Assembly: GCA_963663665.2 (NCBI GenBank)
Contig: CAXXKP010000010.1
Coordinates: 496,001-560,000 of the forward strand
DNA: 64,000 bases
From: SABI01 sp963663665
GTDB lineage: Bacteria; Spirochaetota; Spirochaetia; Sphaerochaetales; Sphaerochaetaceae
Direction of reading: 5' to 3'
Shown here in pieces: positions 41,380 through 49,681 of the stretch. The first letter of the stretch is position 1. Every line of letters begins with the position of its first letter. The translations under genes and the position numbers were made by a program. The notes beneath the pieces were generated by a model. It saw only the letters and a program-made list of their open reading frames with translations. It searched no databases and had not been told where the DNA came from.

Positions 41380-42393
41380 TTAAGGATAAGAATGCTTGAA
41401 AGCACTTACTCTTGGGCTTGCAGTAAGAGACATATCACTCTCTAGTCCATCCTTAAGATAATTGTAGGCAAGACCCGCAATCATCGCTCCGTTGTCAGTA
41501 CAGAGCTTCATAGAGGGGAAAGCAACTTCAATGTTATGTAAAGCTTTCAATTCTGCTCTAAGGAGACTGTTTGCAGCAACACCACCTCCTGCAGCAAGTC
41601 TAGTAAGCCCTGTATCATGCAATGCTTTCTCTATTCTTTTCATTAAAATATGAACAGCAGTTCTTTGGAAAGATGCTGCAATATTTTCTGGGTTTTTCTC
41701 ACTTACTTTATCGTGGAACTGGTCAAGTTGATTTATCACCGCTGTTTTTAGTCCAGAATAGGAGACATCATAGGGATGATCTCCTTTTTGAAGAGAAGGA
41801 CCTGGGAATAAGAATGCATGTGAATTCCCTTTCTGTGCAAGTTTATCTATGATAACCCCACCTGGATACCCAAACCCATAGTGTTTAGCTACTTTATCAA
41901 ATGCCTCTCCTATCGCATCATCAATGGTTGTGCCAAGGACTTCCAAATCATCGAACCCATTTACTTTGCAAATAACAGTATGCCCACCTGAAACAAGCAC
42001 ACCCAAGTATGGATACTCTAAGGGATTTTCTATTTGAGACGCATAGAGATGAGCTCTTATGTGGTCTATTCCTATAAGAGGGATTCCTAAGGAGCCCGCA
42101 AAGCCTTTTGCAAAATTAACTCCAACGAGTAATGAACCAAGTAACCCTGGGCGATTTGTAACAGCTACAGCATCAATATCTTCAACCTTGAGTGAAGCTT
42201 TCTCTATAGCAGTTTTCACAACACTACTTATCCATTCAGTATGGAGGCGAGAAGCTATCTCAGGGACAACTCCTTGGTAAGGGGTATGAATTTCAATTTG
42301 TGTTGCAACCTCATTACTTAATATGACCGATCCATCTCGTACGACAGCGACTGAACACTCATCACAAGATGTTTCGATACCTAATACGTTCAT
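41380..42393 (-). CDS. tsaD: tRNA N6-threonylcarbamoyladenosine transferase TsaD
   Basis: 337 residues. Transfers the threonylcarbamoyl group to A37 of ANN-reading tRNAs. LGIETSCDECSVAVV opens the ASKHA fold; the metal-binding HxxxH is in DHIRAHLYAS; VSGGHT and the C-terminal GGVAANSLLRAEL and CTDNGAMIAGLAY are conserved. Partners TsaB/C/E are not nearby. The start overlaps the preceding small gene by 4 bases (ATGA). Confidence 0.97.
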   Translation of the reverse strand: MNVLGIETSCDECSVAVVRDGSVILSNEVATQIEIHTPYQGVVPEIASRLHTEWISSVVKTAIEKASLKVEDIDAVAVTNRPGLLGSLLVGVNFAKGFAGSLGIPLIGIDHIRAHLYASQIENPLEYPYLGVLVSGGHTVICKVNGFDDLEVLGTTIDDAIGEAFDKVAKHYGFGYPGGVIIDKLAQKGNSHAFLFPGPSLQKGDHPYDVSYSGLKTAVINQLDQFHDKVSEKNPENIAASFQRTAVHILMKRIEKALHDTGLTRLAAGGGVAANSLLRAELKALHNIEVAFPSMKLCTDNGAMIAGLAYNYLKDGLESDMSLTASPRVSAFKHSYP

Positions 42394-42617
42394 AGTAAAT
42401 CCTCAAGATTGATTGATGGGTTAAATTGATCGTAGGAAAACCCACTTTCAATCATATCAGGATAAAGCTCCATATAAAATTCGGCTACTTCAGGACTCCA
42501 TGAAAGTCCACTCCGAGCGCTGATGTTTTGTTTTATCTTTATTGCAACGACTCTTTCTTCTGGTACTGCTTTATGAGCCATATGCCGTGTAGGTTTTTTA
42601 TTCAGACTATTCTCCAA
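42390..42617 (-). CDS. Small protein of unknown function, coupled to tsaD
   Basis: 75 residues, start TTG (42615-42617). A basic N-terminal half (KKPTRHMAHKAVPEERVVAIK) and an acidic C-terminal half (SPEVAEFYMELYPDMIESG...) without recognised motif. GAGG of its Shine-Dalgarno lies in one arm of a perfect small hairpin (42619-42633). The 4-base overlap with tsaD suggests translational coupling. Alternative ATG at codon 13 lacks a Shine-Dalgarno. Confidence 0.6.
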   Translation of the reverse strand: MENSLNKKPTRHMAHKAVPEERVVAIKIKQNISARSGLSWSPEVAEFYMELYPDMIESGFSYDQFNPSINLEDLL

Positions 42618-42696
42618 TCGAGGTAGTTCCTCGTGCCTCTAACATAGGAACAATGCTCTCTTTCGTCAATACCCTTCTGTTCGCTTAGGCTTTACT

Positions 42697-42727
42697 TTGA
42701 CAAGAACTATTGCAATTTCAGTTAAAA
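42697..42727 (+). promoter_or_regulatory. Candidate promoter of tRNA-Thr
   Basis: A consensus TTGACA (42697-42702) is followed 18-19 bases later by a weak AT-rich -10 (GTTAAAA, 42721-42727), about 30 bases before the tRNA. Confidence 0.4.
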
Positions 42728-42755
42728 ACCGTTACATTAAACGCCGAAAAGAAAT

Positions 42756-42827
42756 GCCAAAATAGCTCAGGGGTAGAGCAGCTCACTCGTAATGAGCAGG
42801 TCAAGGGTTCAATTCCCTTTTTTGGCT
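42756..42827 (+). tRNA. tRNA-Thr (anticodon CGT)
   Basis: 72 bases. Acceptor GCCAAAA/TTTTGGC, D arm GCTCAGGGGTAGAGC, anticodon arm GCTCA-CTCGTAA-TGAGC giving CGT, T arm AAGGG-TTCAATT-CCCTT. CCA not encoded. No clear terminator follows. Confidence 0.94.
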
Positions 42828-43388
42828 AACTGATTTGTTAATAATATGAAAAGCCATAGTAGCTTCTGTTTCTGGAAACTATCTACTATTAGAAATCCAA
42901 TGCTAAATAAGGTTCAATTTACCCTAAAAAACCTTTCATTCAATTGACATTGCCTCTGTATAATCAGGGCTATCCGTATATTCTATCTTCAGCATGTATC
43001 TCGCACATATCAGGTGGCGCACTATTTTCTCTCTATATTGACCAATTGAGACGTAATTTATAATACCCATTACTCTGTATATCAACAATGATTAATACAT
43101 ATCAGCCATGCCGTTATAAATATTAAAAAGACCTGGTAGTAAAGGAGCTATCAATAATTGGGAAAGGTGTTGATTATGTGGTTTTTTTTCTTCTCGACAA
43201 GAAATTAATGCCCATATATATTTGTAATATGTAAGAACTTTTATTGAATCTCTTTATATAATTATTCTTTTTATATACAAAATTTGCAGAATTTTTAATA
43301 AATATGGTATTTATTTTTTTATATTTAGGTATTTCACTTTATTTATGACTAGAAACCTCTTACAATAAAAACATGAGGGACTAAAATT
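42828..43388. other. 561-base stretch without a supported gene
   Basis: Between tRNA-Thr and the diguanylate cyclase gene. It contains a hairpin ATAGTAG/CTACTAT (42856-42862 and 42883-42889), an isolated TATAAT near 42957 without a -35 at the right distance, and a very short frame at about 43174-43206 (MWFFFFSTRN) preceded by AAAGG. The last 180 bases are extremely AT-rich. I see no cyclic-di-GMP riboswitch or other known RNA in it. Confidence 0.5.
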
Positions 43389-44630
43389 GTGACATATGCA
43401 CCGCAGATTCAATTTATGTTTGGATTTATTAACCAATTAACTGTAGCTGTATTCTTTTCAGTTGCCTTTTATCATAATAGAAATCGTATACCATCCCTCT
43501 TTTATTTCACCTTTAATTTATACCTACAAGCTATTGGGCAACTTATGAGTTTAATCATTTTTCTTACAATTGGAAAAGAAACAAATACGATTAGTTTTAT
43601 ATGCTATATAGTTGGTGCATATTTTTTCTATCTAGGGATAGCAAAATTTTTTGGAAAAGATACTAAATATATATTACCTATCGTTCTTATTATATTAGGA
43701 ACATTCTTGTATAACTATCTGATAAAATACTATCCGACAACCTATTATGCACAAATCTTTGGCTCTTTAATCTCCCTTATGTATTCTATTATATATATTG
43801 CAAATATTTTAGCAGTCTTAAAGAAGGAAGATTGGTATCGAAATAGCATGATAGTATTTATTGTATTCTATGCATTATTCTTCATAGTATTCATGGTACG
43901 TCTTTTTTCATTCATCATTCTCACAGCAAATCATCTAAATACAGAAGACCTCCCTTTTTTACTTCTCTCAGTAACAAATCTCCTTCCATTAATTATTCTT
44001 ATGAGTGTTAATTTTGTAATCATGGGTTTGATACATGGAAAAATTCAGCATGATTTCCTACTTGATTCAAAAGATAAAGAAAATTTAGTAAAAGAATTAC
44101 ATGAAGCGGCGTCACATGATGTACTCACTTCACTATATAACAGATACGCAATGGAAGAAAAAATAAACAAACTTATTGAGAATTCCCCTCAGGAAGGAGA
44201 ATGTAATTGTCTTCTTATGGTTGATATTGATAATTTTAAAATGATTAATGACACCTATGGACATAGTATGGGGGATAAAGTTCTCAAACAAGCAAGTGAA
44301 ATATGTAGTGTAATCCTTGAAGATGATGAGTGCCTCGGACGCTGGGGTGGAGACGAGTTTCTATTTCTTTTTCGTTGCAAAAACGCTTCAAAAATTGTAG
44401 AAAGAATAAATCTCATTCTCACTACAATCAATGAATATCCATGGCAAGATCTAATCCATGATACTAAAATTGCTCTTACATTGAGCGGTGGACTTGTGTT
44501 AATTGAAAAGGGTATGACAAAGAGGAAAATTCTTACAGATGCGGATGTATATTTATATGAGTCAAAGACGCAAGGGCGAAACCAAGTAAGGGGAAAAGAT
44601 TTAGCAATATTTACTACACCTATAAATTAG
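43389..44630 (+). CDS. Membrane diguanylate cyclase (GGDEF domain)
   Basis: 413 residues starting at GTG with GAGGGA 8 bases upstream. Residues 1-220 hold about seven hydrophobic segments (a 7TM-like sensor). A short linker leads to a GGDEF domain (about 240-405) with the intact motif GGDEF at 320-324, LMVDIDNFKMINDTYGH and DADVYLYESKTQGRN. It should make cyclic di-GMP from GTP, controlling motility or attachment. The positions just before the motif read EDDE where an inhibitory RxxD site would be, so product inhibition through that site is unlikely. The input signal is unknown. Confidence 0.93.
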   Translation: MTYAPQIQFMFGFINQLTVAVFFSVAFYHNRNRIPSLFYFTFNLYLQAIGQLMSLIIFLTIGKETNTISFICYIVGAYFFYLGIAKFFGKDTKYILPIVLIILGTFLYNYLIKYYPTTYYAQIFGSLISLMYSIIYIANILAVLKKEDWYRNSMIVFIVFYALFFIVFMVRLFSFIILTANHLNTEDLPFLLLSVTNLLPLIILMSVNFVIMGLIHGKIQHDFLLDSKDKENLVKELHEAASHDVLTSLYNRYAMEEKINKLIENSPQEGECNCLLMVDIDNFKMINDTYGHSMGDKVLKQASEICSVILEDDECLGRWGGDEFLFLFRCKNASKIVERINLILTTINEYPWQDLIHDTKIALTLSGGLVLIEKGMTKRKILTDADVYLYESKTQGRNQVRGKDLAIFTTPIN

Positions 44631-44641
44631 GTGTAGTAAAT
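44609..44641. terminator. Hairpin ending the diguanylate cyclase gene, between converging genes
   Basis: ATTTACTACACCTA pairs perfectly with TAGGTGTAGTAAAT (14 bp, 5-base loop). The right arm begins with the TAG stop codon. No U-run follows on either strand, so it could protect 3' ends or terminate both genes weakly. Confidence 0.5.
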
Positions 44642-44652
44642 GTATAGTTCAT

Positions 44653-47346
44653 TTATAGGAGAGCCTGAGCTGCAGCAAGACGTGCAACTGGAACTCTAAA
44701 TGGTGAACAAGAAACATAATTCAATCCAACTTTCTGACAGAATGCCACAGTCTTAGGATCGCCTCCATGTTCTCCACATATTCCAAGTTTAAGGTTAGGA
44801 TTAACAGATCGTCCAAGTTCACTTGCCATTTTCACAAGTTTACCAACACCATCAATATCAATACTAGCAAATGGATCATATTCATAGAATCCTTTATCAG
44901 GATCCTGTACATATGGCCCTAAGAAAGAAGCAGCATCATCACGGCTAAATCCACAGGTCATTTGTGTAAGATCATTTGTTCCAAAACTAAAGAATTCAGC
45001 ACTCTTTGCAATTTCATCGGCAGTGATTGCGGCTCTTGGGACTTCTATCATAGTACCAATTTTATAATCAACCTTATCATTGCGTTCAGCAAATACCTCG
45101 TTTATAGTCTCTAGAGCATACTTTTTGGTATATTCAAACTCTTTATAGTGTCCTACAAGTGGAATCATGATTTCAGGAATTACTTTAATTCCTTTCGCTT
45201 GTACATTCAATGCAGCTTCAATGATTGCTCTCACTTGCATCTTAAGAATCTCTGGATAAATAATTGCTAATCGGCATCCTCTGAAACCAAGCATAGGATT
45301 AAACTCATGAAGTTGTGCTGTTTTGTGTGCAATCTCTTCAGTTGTAATTCCAAGTTGGAGGGCCATCTCATGACGAGAAGTATGATCATTTGGTAAGAAC
45401 TCATGAAGTGGTGGGTCAAGTAATCTAATCGTAGCAGGAAGCCCATTAAGAGAAGTGAAAATCTCTTCAAAGTCACCTCGTTGCATAGGAAGAAGTTCAC
45501 TTAATGCAACTTCTCTTTCAATGAGATTGTTTGCAAGAATCATCTTTCTGATGCTAATAATTCTCTGTCCACCAAAGAACATATGCTCAGTTCTACATAG
45601 TCCAATCCCTTGAGCTCCAAGCTTTACAGCCATTTGTACATCTTGAGGAGTATCTGCGTTAGTTCGTACATCCATAGTTCGAATTTCATCAACATAGGAC
45701 ATGAAGGTATTATAATCTTTAAAGAGAGGTGAATCCTCTTCTTTCATCGTTCCATTAAGAACTTGCACAATTTCAGATGGTTTAACTTGAATCCTATCAC
45801 CATAAACAGCCCCAGTGAATCCATCAATTGAGATGTAATCCCCTTCTTTTATAAGAGTATCACCGATTTTCATTGTCCCTGAAGCATAATCAATATTCAA
45901 ATCCCCTGCTCCAGATACACATGGACAACCCATTCCCCTAGCGACAACCGCAGCATGGCTTGTCATACCACCGCGGCTTGTAAGGACACCCTTTGCAGCG
46001 GCCATACCACCAATATCTTCAGGACTTGTTTCAATCCGGGTGAGAATGACTGGTTTTCCTTCAGATGCGACTTTCTCTGCCTTTTCTGCACTAAAGATCA
46101 CTACTCCACTTGCTCCACCAGGAGAAGCATTGAGACCTTTCGTGAGAGTGTGAAGTTTTCTATTCTCAATATCTGCTCCGTCTAGTACAGGAGCAAAGAG
46201 TTTATTAAATTCTCCTGCTGGGACACGAGAAACAGCAACTTCTTTTGTAATAAGGCCTTCTGCAACCATTTCGACTTGGCTTTTCAACCAACTAAATATT
46301 GTTCTCTTGCCGTTACGAGTTTGAAGCATATAGAGTTTACCTTCTTGGATAGTGAACTCAATATCTTGCATATCTTTATAATGTTTTTCTAATCGGGATC
46401 TAATAGCTATCAGCTCATTGTAAACTTCTTCATTTACTAGTCTAAGAGTGTCAATTGTTTGAGGGGTTCTAATTCCTGCAACAACATCTTCTCCTTGAGC
46501 ATTCATCAAATATTCTCCATAGAAGTGGTTATCCCCAGTTGATGGATCTCGAGTAAAAGCGACACCTGTGCCACTCGTGCTACCCATGTTTCCGAACACC
46601 ATACATTGAACGTTAACAGCGGTTCCTAATAACCCTCTAATATCATTCATTTGACGATATCTTATTGCTCTATCATTATTCCAAGAACCAAATACTGCAT
46701 TAATCGCCTTGAAAAGCTGATCAATTGGATCTGTTGGAAAATCCTCTCCTATTACATCAAAATAAATTTTTCTATAACGAGAGATAACTTCTTTAAGATC
46801 ATCTACATCAAGGTCAGTATCGATTTTTCTGTTTCTTTCTTTTTTTACAGAATCTAGTGCATGCTCAAAGTCATGATGTGGAACTCCCATCACAACATCT
46901 CCAAACATCTGCATAAAACGACGATAGCTGTCCCATGCAAATCTTTCATTATTAGTCTTTTTTGCTAAAGCGATAACTGATGTAGGAGTCATTCCTAAGT
47001 TAAGTACTGTATCCATCATTCCTGGCATCGATTGAGCTGCTCCAGAACGGACGGACACGAGAAGTGGATTCTCATCATCTCCGAGCTTTGCACCCATAAC
47101 ATCTTCTAGATGCTGTAAATGTGCGAGAACTTCATCTCTCAGGCTCTCTGGGTATTCATTATTATGCTCACTGTAATATGCACAAGCTTCGGTGCTTATT
47201 GTAAACCCCGGAGGAACAGGCAGTCCTATGGAAGTCATGTCAGCTAAATTAGCTCCTTTACCTCCTAATAGATTCTTCATTTTCCCTGTCCCTTCGGCTT
47301 TCCCATCACCAAAGAAATAGACATATTTAGTTCCAGTTTTCGCCAT
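44653..47346 (-). CDS. ppdK: Pyruvate, phosphate dikinase
   Basis: 897 residues. Interconverts pyruvate, ATP and phosphate with PEP, AMP and pyrophosphate. ATP-grasp N-terminal domain (KNLLGGKGANLADM; SVRSGAAQSMPGMMDT), the swivelling phosphohistidine domain with GGMTSHAAVVARGMGCP, and the C-terminal PEP-binding TIM barrel (GLCRTEHMFF; LGICGEHGGDP). Length is typical of bacterial enzymes. In anaerobic sugar fermenters it serves as a pyrophosphate-linked pyruvate kinase. AAGGAG stands before the ATG, and it has its own strong promoter. Confidence 0.97.
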   Translation of the reverse strand: MAKTGTKYVYFFGDGKAEGTGKMKNLLGGKGANLADMTSIGLPVPPGFTISTEACAYYSEHNNEYPESLRDEVLAHLQHLEDVMGAKLGDDENPLLVSVRSGAAQSMPGMMDTVLNLGMTPTSVIALAKKTNNERFAWDSYRRFMQMFGDVVMGVPHHDFEHALDSVKKERNRKIDTDLDVDDLKEVISRYRKIYFDVIGEDFPTDPIDQLFKAINAVFGSWNNDRAIRYRQMNDIRGLLGTAVNVQCMVFGNMGSTSGTGVAFTRDPSTGDNHFYGEYLMNAQGEDVVAGIRTPQTIDTLRLVNEEVYNELIAIRSRLEKHYKDMQDIEFTIQEGKLYMLQTRNGKRTIFSWLKSQVEMVAEGLITKEVAVSRVPAGEFNKLFAPVLDGADIENRKLHTLTKGLNASPGGASGVVIFSAEKAEKVASEGKPVILTRIETSPEDIGGMAAAKGVLTSRGGMTSHAAVVARGMGCPCVSGAGDLNIDYASGTMKIGDTLIKEGDYISIDGFTGAVYGDRIQVKPSEIVQVLNGTMKEEDSPLFKDYNTFMSYVDEIRTMDVRTNADTPQDVQMAVKLGAQGIGLCRTEHMFFGGQRIISIRKMILANNLIEREVALSELLPMQRGDFEEIFTSLNGLPATIRLLDPPLHEFLPNDHTSRHEMALQLGITTEEIAHKTAQLHEFNPMLGFRGCRLAIIYPEILKMQVRAIIEAALNVQAKGIKVIPEIMIPLVGHYKEFEYTKKYALETINEVFAERNDKVDYKIGTMIEVPRAAITADEIAKSAEFFSFGTNDLTQMTCGFSRDDAASFLGPYVQDPDKGFYEYDPFASIDIDGVGKLVKMASELGRSVNPNLKLGICGEHGGDPKTVAFCQKVGLNYVSCSPFRVPVARLAAAQALL

Positions 47347-47392
47347 ACACTTCTCCTTATTTTTGTTTATTTACACAATTTTATTAACTGTA

Positions 47393-47422
47393 ATTCTACC
47401 TTGAAAATATTATTAATGTCAA
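47393..47422 (-). promoter_or_regulatory. Promoter of ppdK
   Basis: On the minus strand TTGACA (47417-47422), 18 bases, TAGAAT (47393-47398), giving a leader of about 40 bases. Confidence 0.75.
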
Positions 47423-47523
47423 CGAAAGCAGGCAATTGAATAATATTTCACAATACTAAATCGCACATAAAAATTATTTTATTGTGCATCCATTTTATTT
47501 TAAAAATTTTGATACAACCACAT

Positions 47524-47554
47524 AAATAATCCTCCCGTTTTGGGAGGATTATTT
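47524..47554 (-). terminator. Terminator of the sigma factor gene
   Basis: AAATAATCCTCCC and GGGAGGATTATTT form a perfect 13-bp stem with a 5-base loop starting 3 bases after the stop codon. The AT pairs at the base supply the T residues on the minus strand. Confidence 0.75.
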
Positions 47555-47557
47555 AAG

Positions 47558-48427
47558 TTACGCAATATATGATTCAAGCGCTGTAAGGCGCGTAGGTTGC
47601 TTCATTCGTTCGATTGCTTTTTTCTCAATCTGACGAATTCTTTCTTTAGTAAGATTATAAAGTTCCCCAATTTCTTTTAAACTCATCGGTATTGCACCAT
47701 TTAGACCAAAACGCATTTCAATAATATCTCTTTCTTTCGCGCTTAAAAGACTTAATGCATCGTTAATATCATCTTTCAAGGATTTAGTCATAAGAATATC
47801 ATCTGCACTTCTATAATTGTCTTCAACAAAATCTCCAACTGTTGAATTCCCTGGATCTCCATAAACAGGAGCATCAAGAGATACCATTTCACGGCTTATC
47901 GAAAGAAGGTCCTCAATAAGTTGGGGGTCCATCTGTAATTCACTACCAATTTCAATTGAAGTTGGATCTTCTCCATTCTCATAAAGGAGCTTTCTTTGCA
48001 TCTTTTGAATCTGAAGTAGTTCATTAGCTCTATTTAATGGAAGTCGAACTGTACGAGATTTTTCACATATAGCTTTAAGGATAGCTTGTCTTATCCACCA
48101 CACAGCATAACTAATAAAGTGGTATCCTCTCTCTACATCATATTTTTCAATTGCATTCATTAGTCCAATATTTCCTTCATTAATTAGATCAATCAAAGGT
48201 AATCCTTGGTTTTGGTATTTTTTTGCAACATTCACTACAAAGCGAAGGTTGCTCTCAATCATTCTATTTCTTGCGTATTCATCGCCATCTACTGCTTTTT
48301 TAGCGAGATCATTCTCTTCATCTCTTGTGAGAAGTGGAATGCGGTTAATTTCTTTTAAGTACATTGAGAGGATGTTTTCATCTTCGAACATGTCGTTCTG
48401 GTTAATTACTTTAGCTTTCTGGTTCAT
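47558..48427 (-). CDS. RNA polymerase sigma factor, sigma-70 family (RpoD/RpoS-like, group 2)
   Basis: 289 residues. Region 1.2 (MYLKEINRIPLLTRDEE), region 2 (RFVVNVAKKYQNQGLPLIDLINEGNIGL and YAVWWIRQAI, the -10-binding helix), region 3 and region 4 (LSAKERDIIEMRFGL; LTKERIRQIEKKAIERMK). Region 1.1 and the long non-conserved insert of a primary sigma are absent, so it is more like an alternative group 2 factor such as RpoS than the housekeeping factor. Its regulon cannot be read here. A palindrome overlaps its Shine-Dalgarno, and a 70-base A/T-only tract lies upstream (about 48485-48555). Confidence 0.92.
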   Translation of the reverse strand: MNQKAKVINQNDMFEDENILSMYLKEINRIPLLTRDEENDLAKKAVDGDEYARNRMIESNLRFVVNVAKKYQNQGLPLIDLINEGNIGLMNAIEKYDVERGYHFISYAVWWIRQAILKAICEKSRTVRLPLNRANELLQIQKMQRKLLYENGEDPTSIEIGSELQMDPQLIEDLLSISREMVSLDAPVYGDPGNSTVGDFVEDNYRSADDILMTKSLKDDINDALSLLSAKERDIIEMRFGLNGAIPMSLKEIGELYNLTKERIRQIEKKAIERMKQPTRLTALESYIA

Positions 48428-48438
48428 TCTAGGTCCTC

Positions 48439-48454
48439 CTGTAATACATTACAG
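48439..48454 (-). promoter_or_regulatory. Perfect palindrome abutting the sigma factor ribosome binding site
   Basis: In the message sense: CTGTAAT-GT-ATTACAG, immediately followed by GAGG of the AGGAGG Shine-Dalgarno, 11 bases before the ATG. It could be a repressor site or an RNA hairpin that limits ribosome access. Confidence 0.5.
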
Positions 48455-48620
48455 AATGCACATAGTATGCCATCTTTTAATCTTCATATTTTAATTATTT
48501 TTTATTTTTTTATTATATATAGTTTTATTATTTTTTTATTTTTTAATTATTTTAGGTAATACTAAAAAGATGGAAGATATAAGGGTAAATTTCAACAATT
48601 CTGTATCAAAATGACACAGC

Positions 48621-48646
48621 GAGAAAAAAACAAACTCATAGTGAGT
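48621..48646 (-). terminator. Terminator after the 162-residue protein gene
   Basis: On the minus strand ACTCA-CTA-TGAGT is followed by TTGTTTTTTT. A larger inverted repeat, TCAAAATGAC/GTCATTTTGA (48606-48615 and 48645-48654), surrounds it and offers an alternative fold. Confidence 0.6.
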
Positions 48647-48664
48647 CATTTTGACACAATTAGA

Positions 48665-49153
48665 TTACCCTCTTTGAAAATATGGGTCATCAGCAAGCTC
48701 AAACATCTCTAAAAATTCATCGACGCTGTAGGGAAAATCAATATGTATCGTTTTATACCATGCTTTAAAATCTTCACAAGCAAAGGGGAATTGAGATTCT
48801 TTAATCTCCTGTTGAAGGAGTATCCAACGTTGCTTTATAAGATCATGAATCATATCACCTTCTGCATATGTTGAGATAATCTTTCCTTTCTTTCCAAGAA
48901 TATAGATAGCCATTTGTATATCGTGAAATACTTTAAAAAGAGATTTAGAAGGGATATAGGATTCATCTCGGAGAAGGAAAACATCATTAAAACACCGTAT
49001 TGCGCCTGGTATTTCTCCCATTTCGCTTAATAGTTTACCCATTCTAAATAAACATTCACTCGTTTCTTTAGGATTAGATCCATCTTGGACAGAAAGATCT
49101 AGCGTACATATGTGTAATGCTTGTCTGTAATATTTTTCGCTTCCTATCTTCAC
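48665..49153 (-). CDS. TPR-like protein of unknown function
   Basis: 162 residues, GTG start (49151-49153) with GGGAG 8 bases before. ECLFRMGKLLSEMGEIPGAIRCFNDVF looks like one or two tetratricopeptide repeats (about 28-65). The C-terminal half (residues 90-162) has aromatic-rich helices without known motif. There is no signal peptide. It lies between the sigma factor gene and the divergent groES, with its own terminator. No specific role is suggested. Confidence 0.65.
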   Translation of the reverse strand: MKIGSEKYYRQALHICTLDLSVQDGSNPKETSECLFRMGKLLSEMGEIPGAIRCFNDVFLLRDESYIPSKSLFKVFHDIQMAIYILGKKGKIISTYAEGDMIHDLIKQRWILLQQEIKESQFPFACEDFKAWYKTIHIDFPYSVDEFLEMFELADDPYFQRG

Positions 49154-49253
49154 AATTTCTTCTCCCTAACAACATGTAATATACATACTTCTTTCCTCAT
49201 CGCAAAGTTAAATTTCAGAATTAGTTTTTTTCAATCCTTTTTATCCCTCTTGC

Positions 49254-49282
49254 TTGACCGCTTTTGCATAGGTGAGTATATT
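49254..49282 (+). promoter_or_regulatory. Promoter of groES
   Basis: TTGACC (49254-49259), 17 bases, TATATT (49277-49282). No CIRCE-type inverted repeat (TTAGCACTC-N9-GAGTGCTAA) is present around it. Confidence 0.75.
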
Positions 49283-49348
49283 TAATGAGGATTTTAATAA
49301 AATACAAAAATTACTAGGTGAAATTATAACGTTCACAGGAGGAAAGGT

Positions 49349-49612
49349 ATGAATATCAAACCAATGGGAGACAGAGTTCTTGTCAAAATGGAACAAATTC
49401 AGGAAAAAACAGCTGGTGGAATTTTTATCCCACAGACAGCTCAAGAGAAAACGCAAATTGCTGAAGTTCTAGAGATTGGAAGTGACGAATCAATTACTGT
49501 TAAAAAAGGTGATAAAGTCATGTATGACAAGTACGCAGGAACAAGTGTAAAAGCTAGTGGTGAAGAGTTCCTTATTCTACATATGTCTGATATCCTTGCG
49601 ATTATTGACTAA
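49349..49612 (+). CDS. groES: Co-chaperonin GroES
   Basis: 87 residues. MNIKPMGDRVLVKMEQ, the mobile loop EKTAGGIFIPQTAQEKTQ, and VKKGDKVMYDKYAGT are standard. It is a little shorter than most (94-97) through a tight roof region. AGGAGG stands before the ATG. groEL does not follow: a strong terminator and convergent dinG come next, so groES is a separate unit as in Treponema pallidum and Borrelia. Confidence 0.96.
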   Translation: MNIKPMGDRVLVKMEQIQEKTAGGIFIPQTAQEKTQIAEVLEIGSDESITVKKGDKVMYDKYAGTSVKASGEEFLILHMSDILAIID

Positions 49613-49631
49613 CACACTTTCTTATTTGAAA

Positions 49632-49681
49632 GAGCCCTTTTATGAACTGACCCCAGTTCATATTGAGGGCTCCTTTTTTTT
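49632..49681 (+). terminator. Terminator of groES
   Basis: GAGCCCT/AGGGCTC outer stem with an inner ATGAACTG/CAGTTCAT stem, followed by eight T residues. Confidence 0.92.

Noticed and set aside
42828..43388. Cyclic-di-GMP riboswitch upstream of the cyclase gene
   Set aside because: I could not find the conserved core or paired stems of the GEMM-I or GEMM-II classes.
49201..49348. CIRCE element for HrcA before groES
   Set aside because: No TTAGCACTC/GAGTGCTAA-type inverted repeat is present.
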